From NCBI RefSeq assembly GCF_019145475.1, contig NZ_JAHTKI010000009.1, positions 1-64,000 on the forward strand: a stretch of 64,000 bases of DNA, read 5' to 3'. Positions 18,360 through 31,176 of this stretch are shown one piece after another; position 1 is the first letter of the stretch; each line of letters begins with the position of its first letter. The notes below the pieces were generated by a model. That model had not been told where the DNA came from, searched no databases, and saw nothing but the letters and a program-made list of their open reading frames with translations. Source of the stretch: Pseudomonas botevensis (GTDB lineage: Bacteria > Pseudomonadota > Gammaproteobacteria > Pseudomonadales > Pseudomonadaceae). The translations under genes were made by a program, and so were the position numbers.

Positions 18360-19167
18360 CGGCGACCTGTTCGAGCCGTGGCTGCAACGCTGGGCGCTGG
18401 TGCCGGACGGCGCGCCGATCATCACCCCGGGCAGCCGTCTGTTGCCGGTGCGCCGGGGCGATACCCCGGCGATGCTCAAGATCGCGGTGGATGCCGAGGA
18501 GAAGTACGGCAATCTGCTGGTGACCTGGTGGGATGGAGACGGCGCCGCCTGGGTGCTGGCCCAGCATCAGGACGGGTTGCTGCTGGAGCGGGCCATGGGC
18601 CGGCGTTCGTTGATGCACATGGCGCTCAATGGCGAGGACGACACGGCCAGCCGGATCCTGTGTACGGCGCTGGCGCGCTTGCATGCGCCGGGTCCAACGC
18701 CGCCACCGCCGCTGGTGGAGCTGGCGCCATGGTTCGCTTCGCTGCGAATGGCTGCCGCCGAACAGGGTGGGGTGTATAGGCGCAGCTTGCAGACCGCCGA
18801 AGCCTTGCTCGCCGAACCTCAGGAGGTTGTGGTGCTGCACGGCGACATGCACCACGACAATGTGCTGGACTTCGGCCCGCGTGGCTGGCTGGCCATCGAC
18901 CCCAAACGGGTACGCGGTGAGCGCGGCTATGACTACGCCAACCTGATCTGCAACCCCGAGTTGCCCACCGCCACCGATCCCGAACGCTTTCGGCGACAGG
19001 TCGAGGTCATCGGCGAAGCGGCAGGGCTGGAGCGCCGACGTTTGCTGCAATGGGTACTGGCGTTCGCGGGACTGTCTGCTGCGTGGTTCCTGGAGGATGA
19101 CGAGCAAACGGCCGCTGCGGGGCAACTGAAAGTCGCACAGCTCGCGGCTTGCGCGCTCGATGCCTGA
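18346..19167 (+). CDS. Aminoglycoside 6-phosphotransferase / streptomycin kinase family protein
   Basis: About 273 residues with the APH(6)/hydroxyurea kinase pattern. The catalytic loop is VVLHGDMHHDNVL, and the metal-binding stretch is AIDPKRVRGERGYDYANLI. Family members phosphorylate streptomycin or related small molecules in the cytoplasm. A chromosomal copy in a pseudomonad may confer low-level resistance or have a metabolic substrate; neither is shown. Start choice is weak: GTG at 18346 is used because homologous N termini begin close to FEPWLQRW, but TTG at 18322 and GTG at 18328 or 18352 are also in frame. It overlaps the preceding gene by about 14 bases. Confidence 0.78.
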   Translation: MRVADGDLFEPWLQRWALVPDGAPIITPGSRLLPVRRGDTPAMLKIAVDAEEKYGNLLVTWWDGDGAAWVLAQHQDGLLLERAMGRRSLMHMALNGEDDTASRILCTALARLHAPGPTPPPPLVELAPWFASLRMAAAEQGGVYRRSLQTAEALLAEPQEVVVLHGDMHHDNVLDFGPRGWLAIDPKRVRGERGYDYANLICNPELPTATDPERFRRQVEVIGEAAGLERRRLLQWVLAFAGLSAAWFLEDDEQTAAAGQLKVAQLAACALDA

Positions 19168-19269
19168 CAGGGCTAAGGGTTTTCGGAAGGGGCGCTATGG
19201 CGAATGTCTTACACGCGATGGTAGCTATGTCGACTATTGCCGATTGGATCCGAAGCGTAATCTAGCCTC

Positions 19270-19388
19270 ATCAACTGAAGCACAGGGAGTGTTTCAGGAT
19301 CACGGATGATCGACCAATGCAAGGATCGCTGCCGACAGGGAGTCGATATGGTCTTGGGAAAAACCCGCTTCGGCGGGTTTTTTTTCGC
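19270..19388 (+). ncRNA. rsmX: RsmX-like small regulatory RNA (RsmA/RsmE sponge)
   Basis: A stretch of about 115 bases holds six GGA motifs, several shown in hairpin loops. GAAGCAC-AGGGA-GTGTTTC is at 19277-19295, GATCA-CGGA-TGATC at 19298-19311 and CGAC-AGGGA-GTCG at 19333-19345. The last is nested in an outer GACCA/TGGTC stem (19312-19316 with 19349-19353). A rho-independent terminator ends it. A possible promoter is TTGCCG (19238-19243) with TAATCT (19259-19264). CTTACA at 19208-19213 resembles half of the GacA site. The layout matches the Gac/Rsm sRNAs, which titrate RsmA-type translational repressors; its size and 5' hairpin fit RsmX best. The start is estimated. Confidence 0.75.
19359..19385 (+). 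terminator. Terminator of the RsmX-like RNA
   Basis: A CCCGC-TTCG-GCGGG stem, extended by A:T pairs on both sides, is followed by eight or nine T residues. It is a textbook intrinsic terminator. Confidence 0.9.
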
Positions 19389-19462
19389 CTGTAGGAAAGT
19401 GCCGTCTCCAGCCGTGTTTGCAGATCGTCCCCCGCGCGGAGCGGGGGAACGATCAAAGCGGA

Positions 19463-22204
<2,742 letters not shown>

Positions 22205-22425
22205 TACGATCACTCCTTTGAATCCGCACGGCTACGGACTGAGGGGATGAATAGAGCTTTAAACCTAGCCCCGTTTTAGGTAGCTGGCTAATAACTGGAC
22301 TCTATGGACAGAACCAAGGTTCCGACATGGGCTATCATGCGCCGGTTTTCGTGACAGGCTTTGCGTCAGCGCAAGCCTGGACATCGCGCAGCGGCCGAAT
22401 GATCGCCCGCTGCCCAGGAGTAAGA

Positions 22426-23499
22426 ATGAACACCCTATTCATGCATTGCCGGCCAGGCTTCGAAGGCGAAGTCTGCTCGGAGATTTCCGATCTTGCCGCC
22501 CGGTTGAACGTCGCCGGCTACGCCAAGGCCAAGCCGGCCACCGCTTGCGCCGAATTCGTCTGCACCGAAGAAGATGACGCCGAGCGTCTGATGCGCGGCC
22601 AGAATTTCGCCGAGCTGATCTTCCCGCGCCAGTGGGCGCGGGGCTTGTTCATCGATCTGCCGGAAACCGACCGCATCAGCGTGATTCTCGCGCAGATGGC
22701 CGGATTCCCGGTGTGCGGCAGCCTGTGGCTGGAGGTCGTCGACACCAATGACGGCAAGGAACTGTCGAACTTCTGCAAGAAATTCGAAGGCCCGCTGCGC
22801 AAGGCCCTGACCGGTGCCGGCAAATTGGTGGACGACGCCAGCAAACCGCGCCTGCTGCTGACCTTCAAGAGTGGCCGGGAAGTGTTCCTCGGTCTGGCCG
22901 ATGCCGGCAATTCGGCGATGTGGCCGATGGGCATTCCGCGCCTGAAGTTCCCTCGTGAGGCGCCAAGCCGTTCGACCCTGAAGCTGGAAGAGGCCTGGCA
23001 CCACTTCATCCCACGGGAGCAGTGGGACGAACGCCTGCACAGCGACATGACCGGGGTCGACCTCGGCGCGGCGCCGGGTGGCTGGACCTGGCAACTGGTC
23101 AATCGCGGCATGCTGGTGACCGCCATCGACAACGGCCCGATGGCCGAGAGCCTGATGGACACCGGCCTGGTGCAGCACCTGATGGCGGACGGTTTCACCT
23201 TCAAGCCGAAACAACCGGTGGACTGGATGGTCTGCGACATCGTCGAGAAGCCCGCGCGCAACGCGGCGATGCTCGAAGAGTGGATCGGCGAGGGGCACTG
23301 CCGGGAAGCAGTGGTCAATCTCAAGTTGCCGATGAAGCAGCGTTACGCCGAAGTGAAGCGTTTGCTGGAGCGCATCGCCGACGGCTTCAAGGCGCGGGGC
23401 ATCAAGGTCGACATCGGTTGCAAACAGCTGTACCACGACCGCGAGGAAGTGACCTGCCATCTGCGCCGCCACGACGTGAAAAAGCCAAAGTCCCGCTGA
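22426..23499 (+). CDS. rlmM: 23S rRNA C2498 2'-O-ribose methyltransferase
   Basis: A 357-residue protein that methylates C2498 of 23S rRNA. An N-terminal THUMP-like region precedes the Rossmann methyltransferase domain, whose SAM-binding motif is GVDLGAAPGGWTWQL. The catalytic Lys-Asp-Lys pattern of 2'-O methyltransferases is plausible with WMVCDIVE and NLKLPMK. The ATG at 22426 follows CAGGAG; an upstream in-frame extension lacks conservation with the family start MNTLFMHCRPGFE. Confidence 0.95.
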   Translation: MNTLFMHCRPGFEGEVCSEISDLAARLNVAGYAKAKPATACAEFVCTEEDDAERLMRGQNFAELIFPRQWARGLFIDLPETDRISVILAQMAGFPVCGSLWLEVVDTNDGKELSNFCKKFEGPLRKALTGAGKLVDDASKPRLLLTFKSGREVFLGLADAGNSAMWPMGIPRLKFPREAPSRSTLKLEEAWHHFIPREQWDERLHSDMTGVDLGAAPGGWTWQLVNRGMLVTAIDNGPMAESLMDTGLVQHLMADGFTFKPKQPVDWMVCDIVEKPARNAAMLEEWIGEGHCREAVVNLKLPMKQRYAEVKRLLERIADGFKARGIKVDIGCKQLYHDREEVTCHLRRHDVKKPKSR

Positions 23500-23612
23500 C
23501 ACCGCCAATAAACCTGAGGGAGCGCATTTGCTCCCGCAGGTGTGGCGCAACGCCACAGGTGACCCGGCACCCGGCAATGCGCGACAATGCCGGCCAGTTT
23601 CAGGAGTGAATC

Positions 23613-23864
23613 ATGAGTGAAATGATCGATACGCCGGTCGACGGCACCCTCGACGCCACCGGCCTCAACTGCCCGGAGCCGGTGATGATGCTGCATCAGC
23701 ACATCCGCGATCTGGCACCCGGCGGCCTGCTCAAGGTGATCGCCACCGATCCCTCGACCAAGCGCGATATCCCCAAGTTCTGCGTGTTCCTCGACCATGA
23801 ACTGGTGGGACAGCACGAAGACGCCGGCACCTATCTGTACTGGATCCGCAAGAAGTCCGCTTGA
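23613..23864 (+). CDS. tusA: Sulfur carrier protein TusA
   Basis: An 83-residue sulfur-transfer protein with the conserved active-site stretch LNCPEPVMM, in which the cysteine forms a persulfide for tRNA 2-thiouridine synthesis. It is of normal length, follows rlmM after a 113-base gap with small GC hairpins, and ends at a strong two-way terminator. Confidence 0.94.
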   Translation: MSEMIDTPVDGTLDATGLNCPEPVMMLHQHIRDLAPGGLLKVIATDPSTKRDIPKFCVFLDHELVGQHEDAGTYLYWIRKKSA

Positions 23865-23872
23865 TCGGACAC

Positions 23873-23904
23873 AAAAAAAGACCTGCTTATGCAGGTCTTT
23901 TTTT
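23873..23904. terminator. Bidirectional terminator between tusA and the MATE gene
   Basis: AAAAAAAGACCTGC-TTAT-GCAGGTCTTTTTTT forms a long stem with a T-tract on both strands, so it serves both converging genes. Confidence 0.93.
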
Positions 23905-23912
23905 ATCGGTGA

Positions 23913-25337
23913 TCAGCCCGCCGAGCGACTGATACGAATGCGCTTGCGGGCGCTGCGGGTCAGGCGGACCGACAGCATCAGCGCCGCGCAACTGAGGCCG
24001 ACGATCAGGCCTTGCCACAAGCCGCTCGGGCCGCGTGCCTCGCCGAGCCAGTCGGTCAGGCCGAGGGCGTAACCCACCGGCAGGCCGATGCCCCAGTAGG
24101 CGAACAGGGTCAGGATCATCGTCACCCGGGTGTCCTGGTAGCCGCGCAGGGCACCGGCGGCGGTGACCTGGATCGCGTCGGAGAACTGGAACAGCGCCGA
24201 GTACACAATCAGCATCGCCGCGATGTGAATCACCATCGGGTCGGCGGTGTAGATCGCCGCGATGTGCTCGCGCATCAGCAACATCATGCTCGCCGACAGG
24301 CAGGCATAGGCCAGCGCGGTGCCCATGCCGACGCCTGCGGCGAACCGCGCTTCACGGGGTTCTTCACGGCCCAATGCCTGGCCGACCCGCACCGTCACGG
24401 CCATGCCCAGCGAGTAGGGGATCATGAACACCAGGGAGCTGACGTTCAACGCAATCTGGTGCCCGGCCACCACGGTGGCGCCGAGGCTGCCGATCAGCAG
24501 CGCGATCACCGCGAAAATGCTCGATTCGGCGAACACCGCAATGCCGATCGGCAGGCCGATGGCCAGCAACCGCTTGATCACCGCCCATTGCGGCCAGTCG
24601 AAACGGCTGAACAGCTCGCTCGACTGATAGGCCGGCGCCCAGCGCTCGTAACCGGCCAGGCCCAGCGCCATCACCCACATCACGATCGCCGTGGCCCAGC
24701 CGCAGCCGACGCCGCCCATGGCCGGCACGCCGAAGTGGCCATAAATGAAGATGTAGTTCAGCGGAATGTTCAGTGCCAGGCCGCACAGGCCCAGCACCAT
24801 CGCCGGCCGGGTACGGCCCAGGCCGTCACTGAAGCAGCGCAGCACATGGTAGAACGCCACTGCTGGCAAACCGCTGGCGATGCCGTGCAGGTATTGCATG
24901 CACGGGCCGATCAGTTCCGGATCGACTTTCATCAGGTGCAGGATCGGTTCGGCGGCGACCAGCATCGACGTCGCGATCAGGCCCACCACCAGCGCCAGCC
25001 ACAATGCCTGACGCACCACCGGGCCGATCTCGCTGTGGGTGCCGGCGCCGAAACGCTGGGCGACTTTCGGCGTGGTGGCCAGCAGGGTGCCGGTCATCAG
25101 CAGAAACACCGGCACCCAGATCGAGTTGCCCAGCGCCACCGCCGCCAGGTCCCGTGGCCCCACGCGGCCGGCCATCACCGCATCGACGAAGCCCATGGCC
25201 GTTGTCGCCAGTTGCGCGATGATGATCGGCAAGGCCAGGGCGAGCAGATTCCTCAGCTCCAGGCGAACCCGGGCGGGGCGATTGAGGGAAACGGCGGCAG
25301 GGCGGTCGGTCACGGAATTCACAGGCAAAGCGTCCAC
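23913..25337 (-). CDS. norM: MATE-family multidrug efflux transporter
   Basis: A 474-residue inner-membrane antiporter with twelve hydrophobic segments in two similar halves (ALALPIIIAQLATTAMGFVD opens the first). The family expels cationic drugs using Na+ or H+ gradients and includes PmpM of P. aeruginosa. The listed start is a GTG without a clear ribosome binding site; in-frame GTG codons 5 and 8 residues downstream are equally possible. The substrate range cannot be read from sequence. Confidence 0.9.
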   Translation of the reverse strand: MDALPVNSVTDRPAAVSLNRPARVRLELRNLLALALPIIIAQLATTAMGFVDAVMAGRVGPRDLAAVALGNSIWVPVFLLMTGTLLATTPKVAQRFGAGTHSEIGPVVRQALWLALVVGLIATSMLVAAEPILHLMKVDPELIGPCMQYLHGIASGLPAVAFYHVLRCFSDGLGRTRPAMVLGLCGLALNIPLNYIFIYGHFGVPAMGGVGCGWATAIVMWVMALGLAGYERWAPAYQSSELFSRFDWPQWAVIKRLLAIGLPIGIAVFAESSIFAVIALLIGSLGATVVAGHQIALNVSSLVFMIPYSLGMAVTVRVGQALGREEPREARFAAGVGMGTALAYACLSASMMLLMREHIAAIYTADPMVIHIAAMLIVYSALFQFSDAIQVTAAGALRGYQDTRVTMILTLFAYWGIGLPVGYALGLTDWLGEARGPSGLWQGLIVGLSCAALMLSVRLTRSARKRIRISRSAG

Positions 25338-25481
25338 GGAGGTTGATGCGCAAGGCGGCGCATTCTACGCCCCTGACGCCTTGGTCAGGAAAAATCCTCT
25401 GTTGCGGATTTGTAAGCGCAAACCTGCTGGCCCATCGCGGCATCTGCACCTAAACTGCCGATCCGCCCAAGGAGCCTTGCC

Positions 25482-26624
25482 ATGCTGATTGTTGCCGACG
25501 AAAACATCCCGTTGCTCGATGCATTTTTTGCCGGTTTCGGCGAGATTCGCCGCGTGCCGGGCCGCTCCATTGACCGTGCCACGGTCGAACAGGCCGACGT
25601 GTTGCTGGTGCGCTCGGTGACCAACGTCAATCGTGCGCTGCTTGAGGGCAGCCAGGTGCGCTTCGTCGGCACCTGCACGATCGGCACCGATCATCTGGAT
25701 CTCGAATACTTCGCCGAGGCCGGCATTCGCTGGTCCAGCGCGCCGGGCTGCAATGCGCGGGGGGTGGTCGACTACGTCCTCGGCAGCCTGCTGACCTTGG
25801 CCGAAATCGAGGGTGCGGACTTGACCCGACGCACCTATGGCGTGGTCGGTGCCGGCGAGGTCGGCGGGCGTTTGATCAAGGTCCTGCAAGGGCTGGGCTG
25901 GAACGTGAAAGTTTGCGACCCGCCGCGTCAGGCCGCCGAGGGGGGCGACTATGTGAGCCTGGAGCAGATCATCGAGCAGTGCGACGTGATTAGCCTGCAC
26001 ACACCGTTGACCCGTAATGGCGATGGCGCAACCTGGCATCTGTTCGACCAGCAGCGCTTGCAGCGACTCAAACCCGGCACCTGGCTGATCAACGCGGCTC
26101 GCGGCCCGGTGGTGGACAACGCCGCGCTGCGCAAAGTGTTGCTGGAACGTGAAGACCTGCAAGCGGTGCTCGACGTCTGGGAAGCGGAACCTGAAGTCGA
26201 TGTGGCCCTGGCTGAGCTCTGCGTGCTGGCGACTCCGCACATTGCCGGTTACAGCCTCGACGGCAAGCAACGCGGTACGGCGCAGATCTATCAGGCGTAC
26301 TGCGAGTTCATCGGCCAGCCTGCCAGCATCCAGCTCGCCGATCTGCTGCCGTCGCCGTGGTTGTCGCAGGTTTCCCTGCATGCCGAGAGCGATCCGGCCT
26401 GGGCGCTGGCGATGCTGTGCCGTGGCGTGTACGACCCGCGCCGGGACGACGCGGACTTCCGTAACAGCCTGATCGGCAGCGTCGGCGAACAGCGCGCGGC
26501 GTTTGACGTGTTGCGCAAGCAGTATCCGGTTCGGCGCGAAATCGAAGGGCTGAAGGTGCGGATCGAAGGGGATTCGCCGCTGTTGCGCAAGATCGTGACG
26601 GCACTGGGCGCGGTACTGGTCTGA
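25482..26624 (+). CDS. pdxB: 4-phosphoerythronate dehydrogenase
   Basis: A 380-residue D-2-hydroxyacid dehydrogenase that oxidises 4-phosphoerythronate in pyridoxal phosphate synthesis. The NAD motif [12 protein letters not shown] is near residue 122. The catalytic Arg, Glu and His are expected in [17 protein letters not shown] and TPHIAGYS. The C-terminal PdxB dimerisation domain (about 290-380) separates it from SerA-like enzymes. The ATG follows AAGGAG. It is divergent from the MATE gene. Confidence 0.95.
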   Translation: MLIVADENIPLLDAFFAGFGEIRRVPGRSIDRATVEQADVLLVRSVTNVNRALLEGSQVRFVGTCTIGTDHLDLEYFAEAGIRWSSAPGCNARGVVDYVLGSLLTLAEIEGADLTRRTYGVVGAGEVGGRLIKVLQGLGWNVKVCDPPRQAAEGGDYVSLEQIIEQCDVISLHTPLTRNGDGATWHLFDQQRLQRLKPGTWLINAARGPVVDNAALRKVLLEREDLQAVLDVWEAEPEVDVALAELCVLATPHIAGYSLDGKQRGTAQIYQAYCEFIGQPASIQLADLLPSPWLSQVSLHAESDPAWALAMLCRGVYDPRRDDADFRNSLIGSVGEQRAAFDVLRKQYPVRREIEGLKVRIEGDSPLLRKIVTALGAVLV

Positions 26625-26636
26625 TCGACCGGGCAG

Positions 26637-26661
26637 AAAAAACCCGGCCCAAGGGGCCGGG
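26637..26661 (-). terminator. Terminator of the PA1571-type gene
   Basis: CCCGGCCC-AAG-GGGCCGGG is followed, on the minus strand, by six T residues. The hairpin may also slow plus-strand reading from pdxB. Confidence 0.85.
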
Positions 26662-26681
26662 TCAGGAAGACGGTGGCTATA

Positions 26682-26864
26682 TCACTCTTGTTCGGCAGGC
26701 TGCTTGACCAATCGCTTGTCCAGTTCGCGGCAGGCGTCCTGGATCATGTCTTCAGTGATCGGTACTTCACGGCCATCCTTATCGATGATCGAGCAACCCA
26801 GGGGCTGGCCGGGTTTGGTGCGGATCACTTGAATCTTGTCATCGCTGCTGTTTTGCAAGGACAT
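26682..26864 (-). CDS. PA1571-family small protein, unknown function
   Basis: A 60-residue soluble acidic protein (MSLQNSSDDKIQVIRTKPG...) resembling a conserved Pseudomonas family of about this size. It has no membrane segment or known motif. The ATG at 26864 has GAGGAG upstream; longer in-frame starts lack one. It ends at its own terminator. Function is unknown. Confidence 0.8.
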   Translation of the reverse strand: MSLQNSSDDKIQVIRTKPGQPLGCSIIDKDGREVPITEDMIQDACRELDKRLVKQPAEQE

Positions 26865-27122
26865 GGCCTGTCTCCTCATCAGGTTGTGTACCCAGAATAA
26901 AACCGCCAGGTGACCGGGCTGTGACAACTCCCTGCGGTCGCTCTGGAACGGCATCTCCACTCAAGCAGAAATGACCGCTCGTCTCAACCCGGACTTTAGA
27001 CCGATAGCGTCTAGGGGCTAGTCTTGGCGGTCATAATTAACCTGACTCATTGTGATTTGCAGAGTTCCACCCCATTGAATGTCCAGGCTGGCCCCATCCA
27101 TCTGCACGAAATGTGAACCTGA

Positions 27123-28895
<1,773 letters not shown>

Positions 28896-28897
28896 AC

Positions 28898-28950
28898 CGA
28901 CCAAGTAACCGACCAAGTAATCGACTAAGTAATCGACTAAGTAATCGACC
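28898..28950. repeat. Short tandem repeat, four 12-bp units
   Basis: The unit CGAC(C/T)AAGTAA(T/C) is present four times in a row (28898-28945), with a partial fifth copy. It begins two bases after the stop codon of the ABC transporter gene and ends before the terminator. Units 1-2 and units 3-4 differ by one C/T change, which suggests stepwise duplication. Confidence 0.9.
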
Positions 28951-28966
28951 TGGAGGGGCGCCATAA

Positions 28967-28998
28967 AAAACGCCCGCATCTCTCGATGCGGGCGTTTT
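28967..28998. terminator. Bidirectional terminator between the ABC transporter and slt
   Basis: AAAACGCCCGCATC and GATGCGGGCGTTTT form a 14-bp perfect stem with a TCTC loop, with T-rich tails on both strands. Confidence 0.93.
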
Positions 28999-29032
28999 GT
29001 TTGTACGAAACTATCGGTAGTGCGGGTATCCA

Positions 29033-30961
29033 TCACTGATCGTCAAAATACCGCTCATGCCAATCCACCAGCGGTTGTGGCGAGTTGAGTTTCTGGCCGT
29101 AGATCACCGAATAGGACAGCACGTTCTGCACGTACTGGCGGGTTTCGTCGAACGGGATGCTTTCCACCCACACGTCGAAACTCAGGTGGTCGGCGCCGCG
29201 CAGCCATTGGCGCACGCGGCCGGGGCCGGCGTTGTAGGCGGCGGAGGCGAGGACGCGGTTGCCGTTGAACTGGCTGTGTACCTGGCTAAGGTAGGCAGCG
29301 CCGAGCTGGATGTTCTTGTCCGGGTCCAGCACCTGCTGAGGCGAAGCCAGCGGGATGCTGAACTTGCGTGCGGTTTCCTTGGCGGTGCCGGGCATCAGTT
29401 GCATCAGGCCGCTGGCGCCGACGCTGGAGCGGGCGTCGTCCATGAAGGCGCTTTCCTGACGGGTGATGGCGAATACCCAGCTCGAATGCAGGCCACGCAC
29501 CTTGGCTTCGCGCACGAGGGTGTCGCGGTGAGCCATCGGGAAGCGAATGTCCAGGTCATCCCAGTATTGCGCCTGGCTGATGGTGCGGATCGCCGGGAAA
29601 TACCATTTCAGGTCATAGGCCAGTTTGGCCTGGGCCACCATCTCATCGCGGTTGAAGTGACGGCTGACGTGATACCACTCGCGGCGACCGTCGACGATTT
29701 GCCCACGGGCGTGGAACTCCAGCGCGCGGCGTACACCGGGAGTGTTGCGCACCTTGTTGATGGTGGCCTGGCTGAGCACCAGCGGTTTGTTCACCAGCGA
29801 GTAAGGCGACTGCGAGCGGTCGGCCGCGAGGAACCCGTAGAAATCACGTTCCCGCGCGAGGTTCTTGTACAGCGTCTGCGCTTCCGGGTTCTGCGGCTGG
29901 GCCAGCTCCAGGCTGCGCGCCTGCCAGTAGCGCCAGCGGTTGGTGGTGGCCAGGTCTTGCGGCAGGCGTCGGGTCAGTTGATAGGCATCGTCCCAGCGCG
30001 CCAGGCGCAGCAACAGGCGCAGGCGCCATTCGGAGACGGTGTTGTCGCGCAGTTCCGGATCGTATTTGGTCATCACGTCCAGTGCGCGGCTGTCGAAACG
30101 CCGGGCCAGGGTCAGGCCGATTTCCCGGGCGATCGCGACTTTTTCATCGCGGGAAAAACGCATGCTGCTGGCATAGCCGTCGAGCAGGTCCATGGCCTTG
30201 TCCGGGTCCTGGCGGGCAAGACGGCGCAGGCCGAGGCTGACCACATCGGACATCGGCTCGTCGGCCGGGGTGAAGCGTGACGGCTGATTGAGCAGTTCGG
30301 GTTTCTGCGCCACGTCCACCAGCAGGCGACCGCGCGGGCCGAGGGTGGTCAGGCCGCTGACGAGGCTGTTGGCCAGGGGATAGTTGCGATGCTGGGCGGC
30401 GAGCTTGGCCCGCTCCCAGCGCTTCTGCTCGGTCAACTGGCCTTCGGCAGCCCACATGCCGAACAACGCATCGCAGGCGGCGGGTTGCGACTTGCCGGTG
30501 AGCCAGAGTTTCTCGGCGTTGGCGAAACCTTCGGCCTTTTTGTTGTGGCTGATCTGGTACTGCGCATTCAGGCAGTCCAGTTCGGTGAAGTTGAGTTTCG
30601 GATCGTAATACTTGACGAAGGTGGCCCAATCGCCGCGATCGGCCAGCCAGCGCAGCCAGCGCAACTTCATCCAGTTGGCCTGGGGCAGGTCACCGTGTTC
30701 GGCGAGGAATTTTTCGATTTCGGCATTGCTGGCGGTTTTCAGGCGAGCGGTCAGCTCGTCATAGGCCAGGTACGGCTCCAGCGGATAATCGGCCAGGGCC
30801 TGGCTGTAGCGGAAATAAGGGCCGGTATCGCCCTTGGCCAGGGCGCGTTTGGCTTCATCGTAATATTGACGTTGGGTGGACAGGTCCACCGCCTGAGCGG
30901 ATTGAACGGCAGCGGCGGAAAGTAGCAAACAGGACAAGACACTGAGAAGGCGACTGCGCAT
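29033..30961 (-). CDS. slt: Soluble lytic murein transglycosylase
   Basis: A 642-residue periplasmic enzyme that cleaves peptidoglycan to 1,6-anhydromuropeptides. A signal peptide (about 1-25, ending SAQA) is followed by the long helical superfamily ring and the C-terminal SLT catalytic domain, with the glutamate in ITRQESAFMD and the motif GLMQLMPGTAK. The ATG at 30961 begins the signal peptide, so an ORF start eight codons earlier was rejected. Its products feed the NagZ recycling step encoded further on. Confidence 0.94.
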   Translation of the reverse strand: MRSRLLSVLSCLLLSAAAVQSAQAVDLSTQRQYYDEAKRALAKGDTGPYFRYSQALADYPLEPYLAYDELTARLKTASNAEIEKFLAEHGDLPQANWMKLRWLRWLADRGDWATFVKYYDPKLNFTELDCLNAQYQISHNKKAEGFANAEKLWLTGKSQPAACDALFGMWAAEGQLTEQKRWERAKLAAQHRNYPLANSLVSGLTTLGPRGRLLVDVAQKPELLNQPSRFTPADEPMSDVVSLGLRRLARQDPDKAMDLLDGYASSMRFSRDEKVAIAREIGLTLARRFDSRALDVMTKYDPELRDNTVSEWRLRLLLRLARWDDAYQLTRRLPQDLATTNRWRYWQARSLELAQPQNPEAQTLYKNLARERDFYGFLAADRSQSPYSLVNKPLVLSQATINKVRNTPGVRRALEFHARGQIVDGRREWYHVSRHFNRDEMVAQAKLAYDLKWYFPAIRTISQAQYWDDLDIRFPMAHRDTLVREAKVRGLHSSWVFAITRQESAFMDDARSSVGASGLMQLMPGTAKETARKFSIPLASPQQVLDPDKNIQLGAAYLSQVHSQFNGNRVLASAAYNAGPGRVRQWLRGADHLSFDVWVESIPFDETRQYVQNVLSYSVIYGQKLNSPQPLVDWHERYFDDQ

Positions 30962-31176
30962 GAGACATCCGGGCAGAGAAATCATGAATAAGTGCCGACC
31001 ATTGCCGACACTGAATTATCCGTAGCTTAGCCTTTTGCCAGCAGGCGGTGAAAGCTTTGCGGGCCTTGTCGCACAAGTTCGCAACAAATGTTGTGCAGAG
31101 TGCGTCGACAGACAAATTGCCGGCCTGCTGAAGTCTCAAGTCAGGTAGAATGCGCGCCCGGTTTTTGGAGAAGCTC

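Noticed and set aside
23500-23612. GC-rich hairpins between rlmM and tusA as a riboswitch
   Set aside because: The hairpins are short and separate, with no conserved core; they look like terminator or REP remnants.
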